DNA from: Gottfriedia solisilvae
Lineage (GTDB): Bacteria; Bacillota; Bacilli; Bacillales; Bacillaceae_G
DNA length: 64,000 bases
Direction: 5' to 3'
Assembly: GCF_002128405.1 (NCBI RefSeq)
Contig: NZ_NETJ01000002.1
Coordinates: forward strand, 825,902-889,901
Part shown: positions 16,443 through 26,080 of the stretch, in pieces
How positions within the stretch are numbered: the stretch's first letter is position 1
How the letters are laid out: each line of letters starts with the position of its first letter
The notes under the pieces: generated by a model
The model's database searches: none
Seen by the model: only the letters and a program-made list of their open reading frames with translations
What the model was told of the DNA's origin: nothing
Program-made: the position numbers and the translations under genes

Positions 16443-17576
16443 ATGAGACAAGCAATCTATATAAAATCTATTAATCTGAAACGAGTCACGGCAAGTGTCT
16501 TTGTTGGCATTGTCTTATTATTTTTAGTCGCAAGTCTTTTTGTTACATCAATGAAAAATACAAAATCATACTATATACATCAATGGTTTGAAAAAATGAG
16601 CTATGAAGGATTTATCAAAGCATTTGAGTATGAAAATGGTCATTTCAAATTAGGAAACGAATTATCAAAGAATGGACAACCTATCAGCAATATATTATTT
16701 TCATTCATCACAAATATCAGACTGTATGATCCAAAAAGTCTTTTAGTTCACGAAATTTCAAGTATGACTAAATTTGAAAATAATATATTAGTTGCAGGTG
16801 AGGGAACAGATTTTACGAATTTACCGATTGAATCTAGTTTAACGATTCATGAAATCAATCAGAATCCAGATGTAAAGGATCCAGTTAATGAACCGCTGAA
16901 ACCAACTAAACCACCTAGTAAAACAACTGATGGAGATGTGTTCTTTATTTATCATTCACACAGCTGGGAATCGTTTCTACCGTTAATTCCTGGAGCAAAG
17001 ACTCCAAACCAAGCATCATCTCCAAAAGTAAATGTAAGTTTACTAGGTGAGCGTTTGAAAAAGAATTTGGAAGCTGCTGGTATTGGTGCTGTTGATGATA
17101 AAACAAATATCGGAAATGAATTATCAAAAAGGGATTGGACTTGGGGATCATCTTATAAAATGTCTCGACTTGTTGTACAAGAAGCAATTGCTCAAGATAA
17201 GAATTTAGATTATTTAATTGATATACACAGAGACGATCAAAGAAGAAAAGTAACAACAATTGATATTGATGGCGAAAAATACGCTAAACTCTACTTTGTT
17301 GTTGGCGTTGAAAACAAAAATTACAAAAAGAACTTAGAATTCGCCAAAGCAATTAACAATGAAATTAAGAAAGTTAATAAAGGATTAACAAGAGGGATTT
17401 ATAGTAAGAACTACAAACAAGGTAATGGTGTTTATAACCAAGATTTATCTCCTAATTCATTATTAATTGAAGTAGGTGGAGTTGATAATACATTACCTGA
17501 GCTTTATCGAACTATTGATTTACTTTCGGAAATTTTGAGTGAATACTATTGGAATGCCGAAAAAGCCAATAATTAA
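16443..17576 (+). CDS. spoIIP: Stage II sporulation protein P
   Basis: SpoIIP is a membrane-anchored peptidoglycan amidase and endopeptidase. With SpoIID and SpoIIM it thins septal wall and drives engulfment during sporulation. The 377-residue protein has an N-terminal membrane anchor (about residues 17-38), then a linker and the SpoIIP domain with FIYHSHSWESF, IDIHRDD and LIEVGG, which carry the expected metal-binding and catalytic residues. AGAGGTG precedes the ATG. In B. subtilis spoIIP follows gpr; here it follows a Cys-rich small gene, so this may be a paralogue or a relocated gene. Confidence 0.9.
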   Translation: MRQAIYIKSINLKRVTASVFVGIVLLFLVASLFVTSMKNTKSYYIHQWFEKMSYEGFIKAFEYENGHFKLGNELSKNGQPISNILFSFITNIRLYDPKSLLVHEISSMTKFENNILVAGEGTDFTNLPIESSLTIHEINQNPDVKDPVNEPLKPTKPPSKTTDGDVFFIYHSHSWESFLPLIPGAKTPNQASSPKVNVSLLGERLKKNLEAAGIGAVDDKTNIGNELSKRDWTWGSSYKMSRLVVQEAIAQDKNLDYLIDIHRDDQRRKVTTIDIDGEKYAKLYFVVGVENKNYKKNLEFAKAINNEIKKVNKGLTRGIYSKNYKQGNGVYNQDLSPNSLLIEVGGVDNTLPELYRTIDLLSEILSEYYWNAEKANN

Positions 17577-17626
17577 GAAAACAGCAGAGTGAAGAAAAAT
17601 ACGGAAATATAAATAATGAAACCCTT

Positions 17627-17666
17627 AAAAAGGCGACTAATTAATTTTTAATTAGTTGCCTTTTTT
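17627..17666 (+). terminator. Terminator of spoIIP
   Basis: AAAAGGCGACTAATTAA pairs with TTAATTAGTTGCCTTTT, followed by Ts. Confidence 0.88.
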
Positions 17667-17852
17667 ATTTAACCCAAAATATTAATGAGTGATTCAATTA
17701 ACTTACTTTTAGATTGTATCGAATAATATTATTATGTAAACTAATAACTTAAATAGATTTAATTTTTTAAATATTATTATATTAAACTTCCAATATATGT
17801 TTCTTTCTTATATGATAAATATATACAGAATTTGACAAAAGGAGACATAAAC

Positions 17853-19613
17853 ATGAGGAGTTTAAAAATCCTTATCATATTTTTGATTAGTAGTGTTTTA
17901 TTCATTTCGAATTCTGTAAATGCCGCTATAAAACAACCTAATATATTTACAGATGAGAAAGAGCAACTATCTTATTTGCAAAAAGGAAAAATTTTACCAA
18001 AGTATATAAATATAGAGGGTACCATTACGAATATTGAGTTTATAAGTTGGCTTCAATATTTTACATATGATGAGAAAAAGAATTTACGTTCAAAGTCAAT
18101 TTCAGATGATCAAAAAACGAAGTTAGTTATAAAAGAGTTAAAATTAGAAGCTATTTATCAAAAGTGGGAAAAAAGTGGAAGTTTAAAGAAACAGTTATCT
18201 TATTTTGAAATGATGTCAATTTTATATCAGTTAAATGGTTATGAAAAATTAAGTGAAACGCAATTAAATCAATTAATCGAATTAGAAAATGTAATGACAA
18301 AAGAAGAAATAAGTTATGTTACGAATAATACTAACTTGAAGAAAAAAACAGCTGCGGTTCTTTTTGCTAGATTTATCAAGCAGTTTCAAAAGAATCAGTA
18401 CAATACATCAGGTCAATCAATCACCTCAGACAGTACACTATTCCTTACCGAAGGACCATCCTCCAACTTTCAACACATCATTGAGATTCCAAAGAAAAAA
18501 AGTTATATGGTGATCACAAAAATAGGTAATGTAATTCTTGCAAAATTTAATGGGAAAATTGGTTTTTTATCAAAATCAATTACATATTCATTTGAAAAAA
18601 ATGTTTATAAAACGAATGCAAATAAAGTCAATATGCGATTAGGACCTTCAACATCTCATCCAATCATAAAAGTAGTAAATCAGAATGAGCAACTTGAAGG
18701 TAGGCAATTTAACTCAGAATGGGTACAAATTACTTCTTATAATGGTAAAGCTTTTATTTCAAGTAAATATGTGAAAAAGGTAGATTCACCACAAAAAAAT
18801 AATGAAAATAAAGATGATACTGAAAATTTAGTAAAAAAAGTCTATGTATTAGCCGATAAATTAAATATCAGAGCAGAACAATCTGTATCTTCTAGTATAA
18901 TAGGCACAGTTTTAAAGGGTGAAGAACTAGAATTAATAACAAAATATACAAATTGGTCAAAAATTAAGTATAAAAAATTAGTTGGATTTGTAAGTAATGA
19001 TTACATTTCTACTAAATCGAATTCACTTGATAAAACCATTGTGATTGCAATTGATGCAGGTCATGGTGGCAAGGACCCAGGAACACATTTTAAGGAGCTT
19101 AATGAAAAGAACATTACACTAGATACTGCATTGAAAATAAGGGAATCATTTGAGTTCTCAAATGTTCAAGTAGTTCTAACGAGAGAATCAGATGTTTTCT
19201 TGGATTTAGGTGAAAGAGTTAAAATTGCTAAGCAGAATAAAGCAAGTTTATTTGTAAGCATTCACGTAAATTCAGGCAGTGGTGCAAACGGTGGCGGTTC
19301 TGAAACTTATTACTATGGTAATACCGGTAAAAATCCGTTCATAGCAGAAAGTCAGTTATTAGCAGCTTCTATTCAAAAAGAGATGCTACAGGCTTGGGAT
19401 TTATCTGACCGAGGAGTTCATCATGGTAATTTTCAAGTGATCAGAGATAATTCAATGCCAGCTGTGCTTACAGAGTTAGGTTTCATTGATTCAAAAAAAG
19501 ATCAAGCGTATTTAAGCTCAAATGAACAATTAACTTTAATCGCAGAAGCAATCCATGACGGAATTGTTAACTACTTACAAAAAGAAGGATATATCTTTAA
19601 ACAAAGTACTTAA
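17853..19613 (+). CDS. Secreted N-acetylmuramoyl-L-alanine amidase with SH3 domains
   Basis: Cell-wall hydrolase of 586 residues. After a signal peptide and an unassigned N-terminal region come two bacterial SH3 domains (KVNMRLGPST, then KLNIRAEQSV), which bind peptidoglycan. An Amidase_3 domain follows from about residue 395. Zinc ligands are expected in DAGHGG (His near 404), the Glu of KELNEKN and SIHVN; the catalytic Glu lies in LTELGF. It would cleave the MurNAc-L-Ala bond. The ATG at 17853 follows AAAGGAGA. The chemoreceptor gene begins 81 bp after its stop with no terminator between. Confidence 0.9.
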   Translation: MRSLKILIIFLISSVLFISNSVNAAIKQPNIFTDEKEQLSYLQKGKILPKYINIEGTITNIEFISWLQYFTYDEKKNLRSKSISDDQKTKLVIKELKLEAIYQKWEKSGSLKKQLSYFEMMSILYQLNGYEKLSETQLNQLIELENVMTKEEISYVTNNTNLKKKTAAVLFARFIKQFQKNQYNTSGQSITSDSTLFLTEGPSSNFQHIIEIPKKKSYMVITKIGNVILAKFNGKIGFLSKSITYSFEKNVYKTNANKVNMRLGPSTSHPIIKVVNQNEQLEGRQFNSEWVQITSYNGKAFISSKYVKKVDSPQKNNENKDDTENLVKKVYVLADKLNIRAEQSVSSSIIGTVLKGEELELITKYTNWSKIKYKKLVGFVSNDYISTKSNSLDKTIVIAIDAGHGGKDPGTHFKELNEKNITLDTALKIRESFEFSNVQVVLTRESDVFLDLGERVKIAKQNKASLFVSIHVNSGSGANGGGSETYYYGNTGKNPFIAESQLLAASIQKEMLQAWDLSDRGVHHGNFQVIRDNSMPAVLTELGFIDSKKDQAYLSSNEQLTLIAEAIHDGIVNYLQKEGYIFKQST

Positions 19614-19694
19614 TTGATTCAAAAGGAAAATGACATAGATAAATTTACATATTATTTTTTGAAAATTAAATATATAATAAAGGGGTTTTCTGTA

Positions 19695-21692
19695 ATGATT
19701 CGTTTTAAAAATATTCGAATAAGTGGGAAATATGGAATTGTGACGATCGGAACAATTTCTGTATTTGTTGTCTCATCAGCATTAACATTTGGGTTATTAA
19801 ACTCAATACATACGGAATATAAAAATGCAAATCAAATTAATCAGCAAGCATTAATGGCTGAAAAATTATCATCAACCTTTTATAAAAAGTATGTAGCATT
19901 ATCTGCATATGCTACGTTTAAGGATCAAGCATCATTAGACAGCTATCGTGCGATTGATGAAGCGTTTTTAAAATCAATTAAAAAAGCAACTAAAACAATC
20001 GATGATAAAGAAATCAAAAAATCTATTGGTGATGTAGTTGAATACAACACATTAATGAATGATATTTTAGAGAAGAAAATCGTACCAGCTGCTAATGAAC
20101 GTGATGATTCATATGTAAAATTGCTTGTTCAACAAGCATATGGTACACAAAAATATATTGATGGGATTTCTAGTAAAATTATCAATATTTTAGAGAAGAA
20201 AAATAGTAAAGTTGATGATAAAGTTCAAGGTGCAATTAAAACTGTTAAATCAGTTTTAGTTTTAGCTGTTCTAATTAGTGCGCTACTTTCAAGCATAGCT
20301 TTATATGTTGCTAATCGATTAATCAATGGAAAAATGAATAAGGTATTACATTCTATTAATGAAATTTCAGAAGGAAACTTAGCGGTAGAAAATGAAGTAT
20401 TCGAAGGTAAAGATGAAATTGCTTTACTATCTAGTGCAACGAATAAAGTTAAAGAAAATCTACTACGTATTGTTAAACAAATGAATAATGTTTCTACTGA
20501 AATGAACGAACGTAGTAATGAATTAACGCAATCAGCTTCAGATGTTCAAAAAGGTTCACAGCAAATTGCAGCTACAATGCAAGAATTAGCAACTGGATCT
20601 GGTATTCAGGCTGAATCTTCAAATCAAATGGCTGAAATGATGAGCGATTTCAATGATAAAATGTCTGTAGCTGGTCAAGCAGGTGAAACATTAAAAGTAG
20701 CTTCAAATGAAGTACAAGATCGTACAAGCCTTGGTTATAAGCAAATGAATGAATCATTACAACAAATGACAATCATTCATGATGTAGTAAAAGGTTCAGT
20801 TGAAAACGTAGAACAGCTAGTTTCTCATGCTAAATCAATTTCAAAAGTAATTAAAGTTATTCGTGATATTGCCGACCAAACGAATTTATTAGCTTTAAAT
20901 GCTTCAATTGAAGCTGCTAGAGCAGGCGAAGCAGGTAGAGGATTTGCGGTTGTTGCAGAAGAAGTTCGAAGATTAGCTGAAGGTGTTAAATTATCTGTTC
21001 AGGATATTACTTCAATCGTACAATCAATCCAAACAGAGGCGACTACAATGGCAACTTCTCTAAATGCAGGATTTAAGGAAGTTGAAAAAGGGACACAATC
21101 AATCGAAGCTACAGGTGAAACGTTTAATGGTATTAATAGCCGAGTAGAAAATATGAACTTAGAAATTCAAGAGATTGCAACTACATTATTTACAATGCAA
21201 GACGGTAGCATGGAATTAATGAAATTTATTGAACAAGTTGCAGCTGTAACAGAGGAAAGCGTTGCTGGTGTCCAACAAACTGCAGCTTCAGTAGAAGAAC
21301 AAAGTGCAACAATGGATGATGTAGCATCAAGTGCAGTTCTATTAACAGAACTTGCAGGTCAATTAGATCAAGTAATCAGTCAGTTTATTATTGATGATTC
21401 TGTCGAGAAAGTAAGTGTTGGTTTTGTTTCTGAACAATTTATTGATCAAAACGAAATCATTGAACCAGCGAAAAATAATATTGTTGAGACAACAGAATTT
21501 CAGAATGAAAATACGGATGAACTTGTTAAGGAAGAAATGATTCTTGAGGATGACAACGCTGAAGTAGAAAACATGATTCTTGAAGAAGAATTTGAAGTAG
21601 AAGAAGAAGATGCTGTAGAGTCGAGCGCAGTTGAATCTATTGAAGAATTAAAAAATGAAGAAGTAGATGTAGAAGAGCTGACAAAAAAATGA
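19695..21692 (+). CDS. Methyl-accepting chemotaxis protein
   Basis: Transmembrane chemoreceptor of 665 residues. An N-terminal helix (about 15-40) leads to an extracellular helical sensor, a second helix (about 190-210), a HAMP domain, and the long coiled-coil signalling domain with the universal tip [18 protein letters not shown]. The ligand is unknown. The last 70 or so residues form a very acidic Glu/Val-rich tail, unusual for the family. I chose the ATG at 19695, preceded by AAAGGGG; a TTG start at 19614 would add 27 residues without a ribosome binding site. Confidence 0.9.
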   Translation: MIRFKNIRISGKYGIVTIGTISVFVVSSALTFGLLNSIHTEYKNANQINQQALMAEKLSSTFYKKYVALSAYATFKDQASLDSYRAIDEAFLKSIKKATKTIDDKEIKKSIGDVVEYNTLMNDILEKKIVPAANERDDSYVKLLVQQAYGTQKYIDGISSKIINILEKKNSKVDDKVQGAIKTVKSVLVLAVLISALLSSIALYVANRLINGKMNKVLHSINEISEGNLAVENEVFEGKDEIALLSSATNKVKENLLRIVKQMNNVSTEMNERSNELTQSASDVQKGSQQIAATMQELATGSGIQAESSNQMAEMMSDFNDKMSVAGQAGETLKVASNEVQDRTSLGYKQMNESLQQMTIIHDVVKGSVENVEQLVSHAKSISKVIKVIRDIADQTNLLALNASIEAARAGEAGRGFAVVAEEVRRLAEGVKLSVQDITSIVQSIQTEATTMATSLNAGFKEVEKGTQSIEATGETFNGINSRVENMNLEIQEIATTLFTMQDGSMELMKFIEQVAAVTEESVAGVQQTAASVEEQSATMDDVASSAVLLTELAGQLDQVISQFIIDDSVEKVSVGFVSEQFIDQNEIIEPAKNNIVETTEFQNENTDELVKEEMILEDDNAEVENMILEEEFEVEEEDAVESSAVESIEELKNEEVDVEELTKK

Positions 21693-21702
21693 TTAGACTA
21701 GG

Positions 21703-21740
21703 AAACTGTTTAGTAATCTAAGCAGTTTTCTTTTTTTTTG
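21703..21740 (+). terminator. Terminator of the chemoreceptor gene
   Basis: AAACTGTTTAG-TAAT-CTAAGCAGTTT followed by a long T run. Confidence 0.88.
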
Positions 21741-21818
21741 TTTGGTTTTTTTAATACAAATTTTTGATTTTAGCTAATTACAATTAGAGTATAAAAAGAA
21801 AAGAATAGGTTCTGAGAG

Positions 21819-22010
21819 TGATTGGAATGAAAAGTGACAAGACTCCCTTGGGAGATGGAGGAAACTAAAGACCCCGCAGGGCAAACAAGGTAGACATGCT
21901 AAAACCACGACGTCCTATCGTAACGAATGAATGATTCACATTATGTGGACCCGAGGCTCAAGTCGTCACTCCCCATAGAAAGCGAAGTACCTGGAATGTA
22001 AATCAACATT
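21819..22010. repeat. Dispersed repeat, family B, copy 1
   Basis: Noncoding element of about 190 bp resembling a common Bacillaceae intergenic repeat. Diagnostic pieces are GATTGGAATGAAAAGTG, AGACCCCGCAGG and, at the far end, GAAAGCGAAGTACCTGGAATG then AAATCAAC. It shares these pieces with 41534-41659, and fragments occur at 25949-25994 and 45254-45303. The middle holds an extra segment absent from the other copy. Apart from the terminator, it fills most of the gap between genes. Confidence 0.7.
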
Positions 22011-22196
22011 CTTTTTTTAAAGAACCTTTTGTTTAATAAATTATAGAAGTTTTCTGAACGCACTGCACCCTAAATCAATCTCCATAAGAAGGAAATAGAA
22101 CATCCTTTATATTTAGAAAGTTGTAACATAACCTTATCAAAATTGTAAAGAATAGAAAGTATGTAAATCAAAAATCTATTTAGTGGAGGTCAGTAC

Positions 22197-22580
22197 ATGA
22201 AGAAAAAAATCATGATATTATTTGTTTTCTTATTATTTTCAAATTCAAAACCTACATATGCAGTGACTGCGCAAAATGAAGTTCTTGAAGATGCAGTATT
22301 ATCGATTTTATTTCCAACTATTAATAAGGAATTGTTCAAAATGTTTGGACCAGGTGAAAAATATAATTGTGCAGCAATTACAAATATCAAAAAAAAATAT
22401 AATGGTACTTATGTTTTTGGAGCAACAATTCAATTGGTGGCATATAAACCACAACAAAATCCACCCTATACTTTAGTAAAGTTCAATTTTTCAAACGACG
22501 ATGGAGTTTGGAGCATTAAATCTGTAACAAAAGAACCAATTCAAACAAAAACAACTGATTTATGTAGACCTCCTGTATAA
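22197..22580 (+). CDS. Secreted DUF3888-like protein, 127 aa
   Basis: Small exported protein with a cleavable signal peptide (MKKKIMILFVFLLF, then a probable cut near TYA). The mature part resembles DUF3888 proteins, in which a segment like LEDAVLSILFPTI precedes a short alpha/beta domain. Two cysteines could form a disulphide. The function is unknown. TGGAGGT precedes the ATG. It stands alone between a repeat and an unrelated gene. Confidence 0.65.
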   Translation: MKKKIMILFVFLLFSNSKPTYAVTAQNEVLEDAVLSILFPTINKELFKMFGPGEKYNCAAITNIKKKYNGTYVFGATIQLVAYKPQQNPPYTLVKFNFSNDDGVWSIKSVTKEPIQTKTTDLCRPPV

Positions 22581-22727
22581 TTTATAGGAAAAAAATCATT
22601 TTTATTAAAAAAAATGACAAATATTAGTAATTTTTGTAGGTAAAAAGAATCTATTTTTTCATATTCAATGATAATTATCCAATAAAATATGATATGATAA
22701 AGAAAAAAATTAAAGGTGGCATTTTCG

Positions 22728-23498
22728 TTGGCAGGAATTGATTCGGTAAAGGAGATTATCTATATTTATGGTGATAAGCATAATCATTGCTTTATTACTT
22801 CTGGCATAAATTATAAAGAATTTGTACAAGGGCTGCCATTTCCACTTCAAAATATTCTTTTATTAAAACATGATGTACAATGGTCAGATTTTAATTTGAA
22901 TTCTTCTTTTTTTTATGTTGAAAAAGATTATATAAATCAATTTATTTTAGATCAAACCGAAAATGATGAACTCTGTTGGATCGATTTCGAGGAATTAGCA
23001 GACTTAGATGAACTTGAGCCTAAAGAAATTGCAGAACTTTTATATCTTGCTCATAAAAAAGAACCATTAAATAAGCCATTTATACCAAGATTAAATAACT
23101 CATTTGCTTATATGAGTATAAGTGATGGTATGTATCAAAAAGTTTATTATAAACGGATGAATGATTTTATCATTATGTTGTGTAATGTTATTTCATATAA
23201 AATGTCACATCTTCAACGTAGAAGCTTAAACATTTTTCAACGTTCGAAAGCCATTACACCAATCAATCTAAAACTTATGCTAACACTATTTCCTCTTATG
23301 GAGGATGGATTAATAATAGATATAAGTGAAAGAGTTGAAAATAGAAAGGTTATTGAAATACCTATTTTCCGCGTTGATTTTTACTCTGGTGTTGATGAAG
23401 TATTAGAAAATGTAGAAGAATATAAAGAAATAACAAATCACTTCGCAAACTTAACATACTCTAAAAAAGATGATGAGTGGAGCGTTGTTGAAGTATAA
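22728..23498 (+). CDS. Hypothetical protein, 256 aa
   Basis: Not recognised. A soluble, acidic protein with no signal peptide or membrane helix. I place the start at TTG 22728 (MAGIDSV) because AAAGGTGG lies the right distance upstream; an in-frame GTG at 22716 is inside that site. Aromatic and acidic residues dominate the N-terminal half, and the C-terminal half has a basic helical patch (MSHLQRRSLNIFQRS). A terminator follows. Confidence 0.6.
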   Translation: MAGIDSVKEIIYIYGDKHNHCFITSGINYKEFVQGLPFPLQNILLLKHDVQWSDFNLNSSFFYVEKDYINQFILDQTENDELCWIDFEELADLDELEPKEIAELLYLAHKKEPLNKPFIPRLNNSFAYMSISDGMYQKVYYKRMNDFIIMLCNVISYKMSHLQRRSLNIFQRSKAITPINLKLMLTLFPLMEDGLIIDISERVENRKVIEIPIFRVDFYSGVDEVLENVEEYKEITNHFANLTYSKKDDEWSVVEV

Positions 23499-23524
23499 AA
23501 GAGGATTCCTCAGAATCCTTTTTT
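23497..23524 (+). terminator. Terminator of the 256-aa gene
   Basis: AAAAGAGGATTC-CTCA-GAATCCTTTTTT. Its stem sequence is almost the same as that of the opposing terminator at 23684-23713. Confidence 0.85.
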
Positions 23525-23554
23525 CAATGTATAGACATATATATAAAATAGATA

Positions 23555-23685
23555 TTAAGACTGGCTGAAAACGCTTGTCTTTCGAGGCGTGAAGCTTGGT
23601 GAGGAGCGAATTTACCTTAGAGGGTAATAAGCACCGCAGACAGGCGAAACAACAAAGAAAGCGAGCGTTTGGCAGCCAGTCTTAA
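23555..23685. repeat. Dispersed palindromic repeat, family A, copy 2, with 13 bp inverted ends
   Basis: This 131 bp element ends in perfect 13 bp inverted repeats, TTAAGACTGGCTG and CAGCCAGTCTTAA. Inside them AAACGCT and AGCGTTT also pair. It is the reverse complement of the 5427-5552 element. It lies exactly between two terminators that share the stem AAAAGAGGATTC. There is no open frame, so it is like a MITE or REP-type sequence. Confidence 0.85.
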
Positions 23686-23713
23686 AAGAGGATTCCGTGG
23701 AATCCTCTTTTTT
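23684..23713 (-). terminator. Terminator of the minus-strand small membrane protein gene
   Basis: AAAAGAGGATTCC-GT-GGAATCCTCTTTT. It ends just before the stop codon of the gene at 23717. Confidence 0.85.
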
Positions 23714-23716
23714 ATG

Positions 23717-24073
23717 CTATAAAATTGCACTTAAGACAAAGAGTAAATTGTAAAAAATGGATACGACCACTGAAAAGAGACCAAATCCAATTGCAGTATA
23801 ACCTAAGGTTGAGTGACCTTTTGTAACAGTATAAATTCCGAGAACAATACCGATTAAACCAAATAATACAGGCATTAAAAATAATGAAAATAGTGAAAAA
23901 AATAGAGCGGTATATCCAATAACTAATTTCCAAAGATACGTTTTTGATTCAGAATCTGTATCACTATAGTAAATATTCCTAGTAGGATAGAATTCTGTAC
24001 TGTATTCTTCATTATGATCATCTGAAAATGTATGATTTCGTTTATTCAATTTATTTTTTTTATGACGATACAT
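23717..24073 (-). CDS. Small membrane protein, DUF4190-like, 118 aa
   Basis: The first 45 residues are hydrophilic and basic (MYRHKKNKLNKRNH). They are followed by two to three membrane helices with the glycine-rich FGLIGIVLGIYTVTKG, the pattern of DUF4190 and related small membrane proteins. The function is unknown. AGGGAGTG precedes the ATG. It is divergent from fhs. Confidence 0.6.
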   Translation of the reverse strand: MYRHKKNKLNKRNHTFSDDHNEEYSTEFYPTRNIYYSDTDSESKTYLWKLVIGYTALFFSLFSLFLMPVLFGLIGIVLGIYTVTKGHSTLGYTAIGFGLFSVVVSIFYNLLFVLSAIL

Positions 24074-24211
24074 AATTCCACTCCCTTCTTTTATGCCTTA
24101 CATTTAGTATGCATCTAAGCGGGTCTTTGATAAGTAGAAAGAATTACTAATTCAAACATCAAACGCTATTTTTAAATGGATGATTGATAAAATGAAAAAA
24201 GTGTCAAATCA

Positions 24212-24220
24212 TGCTATAAT
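24212..24220 (+). promoter_or_regulatory. Extended -10 promoter element of fhs
   Basis: TGCTATAAT is a perfect extended -10 hexamer, 36 bases before the fhs ATG. The -35 position (ATGAAA) matches poorly, as is common when TGn is present. Confidence 0.55.
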
Positions 24221-24255
24221 TTGGATATAGAAGAAGAGTTAATGGAGATGATTTA

Positions 24256-25929
24256 ATGAGCAAGTCAGATTTAGAAATTGCATTTGAATCAAAAATGAAA
24301 AAAATGTCGTATATTACTAAGGATTTAGATCTATTTGAAGATGATGTTGAAAATTACGGACATTATAAAGCAAAATTATCATTGTCAGTATTAGAACGAT
24401 TAAAAAATAATGATGATGGAAAGTTAATATTAGTTACATCAATCAATCCGACACCAGCAGGTGAAGGAAAATCAACTGTAACTGTTGGATTAGCACAAGC
24501 TTTTCATAAAATAGGGAAAAAAGCGATTGTTGCATTACGTGAACCTTCATTAGGACCTACAATGGGTGTAAAAGGAGGGGCAACTGGAGGAGGATATTCT
24601 CAAGTTTTACCAATGGATGATATCAATTTGCATTTTAATGGTGACATTCACGCAATCACAACAGCAAATAATGCACTTGCGGCTTTTATCGATAACCATA
24701 TACAACAAGGAAATGAACTTGATATTGATGTCAGAAGAATTACTTGGAAACGTGTTGTTGATTTAAACGATCGTGCATTAAGAAATATTATAATCGGCCT
24801 TGGTGGACCTACTGAAGGGGTACCAAGAGAAGATGGATTTGATATAACTGTAGCCTCTGAAATTATGGCTGTTTTATGTTTAGCTTCTGATATTCAAGAT
24901 CTGAAAGCTCGTCTAAAACGCATAGTTGTTGCTTATACTAATGAAAAAAGGCCAGTAACGGTTGGAGATTTGAATGTTCAAGGCGCATTAACATTATTGT
25001 TAAAAGACGCAATTAAACCAAATCTTGTACAAACAATTGAACATACACCTGCAATTATTCATGGCGGTCCATTTGCCAATATAGCTCATGGATGTAATAG
25101 TGTAATCGCAACGAAGATGGCATCAAAATTAGGTGATTATGTCATAACAGAAGCAGGTTTTGGAGCAGATTTAGGTGCGGAGAAATTCTTAAATATTAAA
25201 ACAAGAGCGCTAGGTGTTACTCCTGATGCAGTTGTAATAGTAGCTACAATTAGAGCTTTAAAAATGCATGGCGGCGTTCATAAAACTGAGCTTGCGACTG
25301 AAAATGTTAGTGCGATTAAAGATGGAATTTGTAATTTAGAAAAGCATGTTGAAACGATTCAAAAATTTAATGTCCCTGTTGTAGTTGCTGTTAATAAATT
25401 CATAACTGATTCCGAAGAAGAAATTAGTTTTATTCAACAGTGGGGCAGGGAAAACAATATAGATGTTGTACTAACAGAAGTATGGGAACATGGTGGATTA
25501 GGTGGCGTTTCACTTGCCGAGACAATTGTTTCATTACTTAAAAAGCCGAAAGAGCCATTTCATTATTTATACGACTTAAATGATTCTATTGAAACAAAAA
25601 TCACGAAAATAGTGAAGGAAGTATATGGTGCTGATGGGATTAATTTATCTACAAAAGCAAAAAAACAAATTCAAGAATTTAATGAAAACGGTTGGGGAAA
25701 TCTTCCAATTTGTATGGCGAAGACTCAATATTCTTTGTCTGATCAGCCTCAAGCATTAGGAAGACCATCTGGATTTAAGGTAGAAGTTAGAGAATTAAAG
25801 GCGTCTATTGGAGCAGGTTTTATTGTTGCTTTAACAGGAAATGTACTAACAATGCCAGGGCTACCAAAAAAACCTGCTGCATTAAACATGGATATTGATG
25901 AAAATGGCCGAGCTTTAGGATTATTTTAA
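24256..25929 (+). CDS. fhs: Formate-tetrahydrofolate ligase
   Basis: ATP-dependent enzyme of 557 residues that joins formate to tetrahydrofolate to give 10-formyl-THF for purine and formyl-methionine synthesis. The P-loop [10 protein letters not shown] is at about residues 65-74. The family segments [14 protein letters not shown] and [13 protein letters not shown] are intact, as is the C-terminus [13 protein letters not shown]. Its length equals the family norm. It has its own extended -10 promoter. A repeat fragment and a hairpin follow. Confidence 0.97.
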   Translation: MSKSDLEIAFESKMKKMSYITKDLDLFEDDVENYGHYKAKLSLSVLERLKNNDDGKLILVTSINPTPAGEGKSTVTVGLAQAFHKIGKKAIVALREPSLGPTMGVKGGATGGGYSQVLPMDDINLHFNGDIHAITTANNALAAFIDNHIQQGNELDIDVRRITWKRVVDLNDRALRNIIIGLGGPTEGVPREDGFDITVASEIMAVLCLASDIQDLKARLKRIVVAYTNEKRPVTVGDLNVQGALTLLLKDAIKPNLVQTIEHTPAIIHGGPFANIAHGCNSVIATKMASKLGDYVITEAGFGADLGAEKFLNIKTRALGVTPDAVVIVATIRALKMHGGVHKTELATENVSAIKDGICNLEKHVETIQKFNVPVVVAVNKFITDSEEEISFIQQWGRENNIDVVLTEVWEHGGLGGVSLAETIVSLLKKPKEPFHYLYDLNDSIETKITKIVKEVYGADGINLSTKAKKQIQEFNENGWGNLPICMAKTQYSLSDQPQALGRPSGFKVEVRELKASIGAGFIVALTGNVLTMPGLPKKPAALNMDIDENGRALGLF

Positions 25930-25948
25930 TTTTTAGTTCTGTTAATAG

Positions 25949-25994
25949 CTCTCGCCTCATGGAAAGCGAGTATCCTGAAACGGAAATCAACATT
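25949..25994. repeat. Family B repeat, right-end fragment
   Basis: CATGGAAAGCGAGTATCCTG and then AAATCAACATT match the right end of copy 1 (GAAAGCGAAGTACCTGGAATG, AAATCAACATT). The left two thirds are absent, so this looks like a decayed remnant. Confidence 0.55.
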
Positions 25995-26027
25995 TTTTCA
26001 AACAGAAGCTAATTTTTAAAAAGAGGT

Positions 26028-26060
26028 AGAGGATACCAACTTACTGGATATCCTCTTTCT
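26028..26060 (+). terminator. Terminator of fhs
   Basis: AGAGGATACC pairs with GGATATCCTCT (one bulged base) around AACTTACT, followed by TTCTT. It ends about 20 bases before the next ATG, so it could alternatively act as a leader hairpin for that gene. Confidence 0.6.
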
Positions 26061-26080
26061 TATGTAAAGGGGAAATATTT

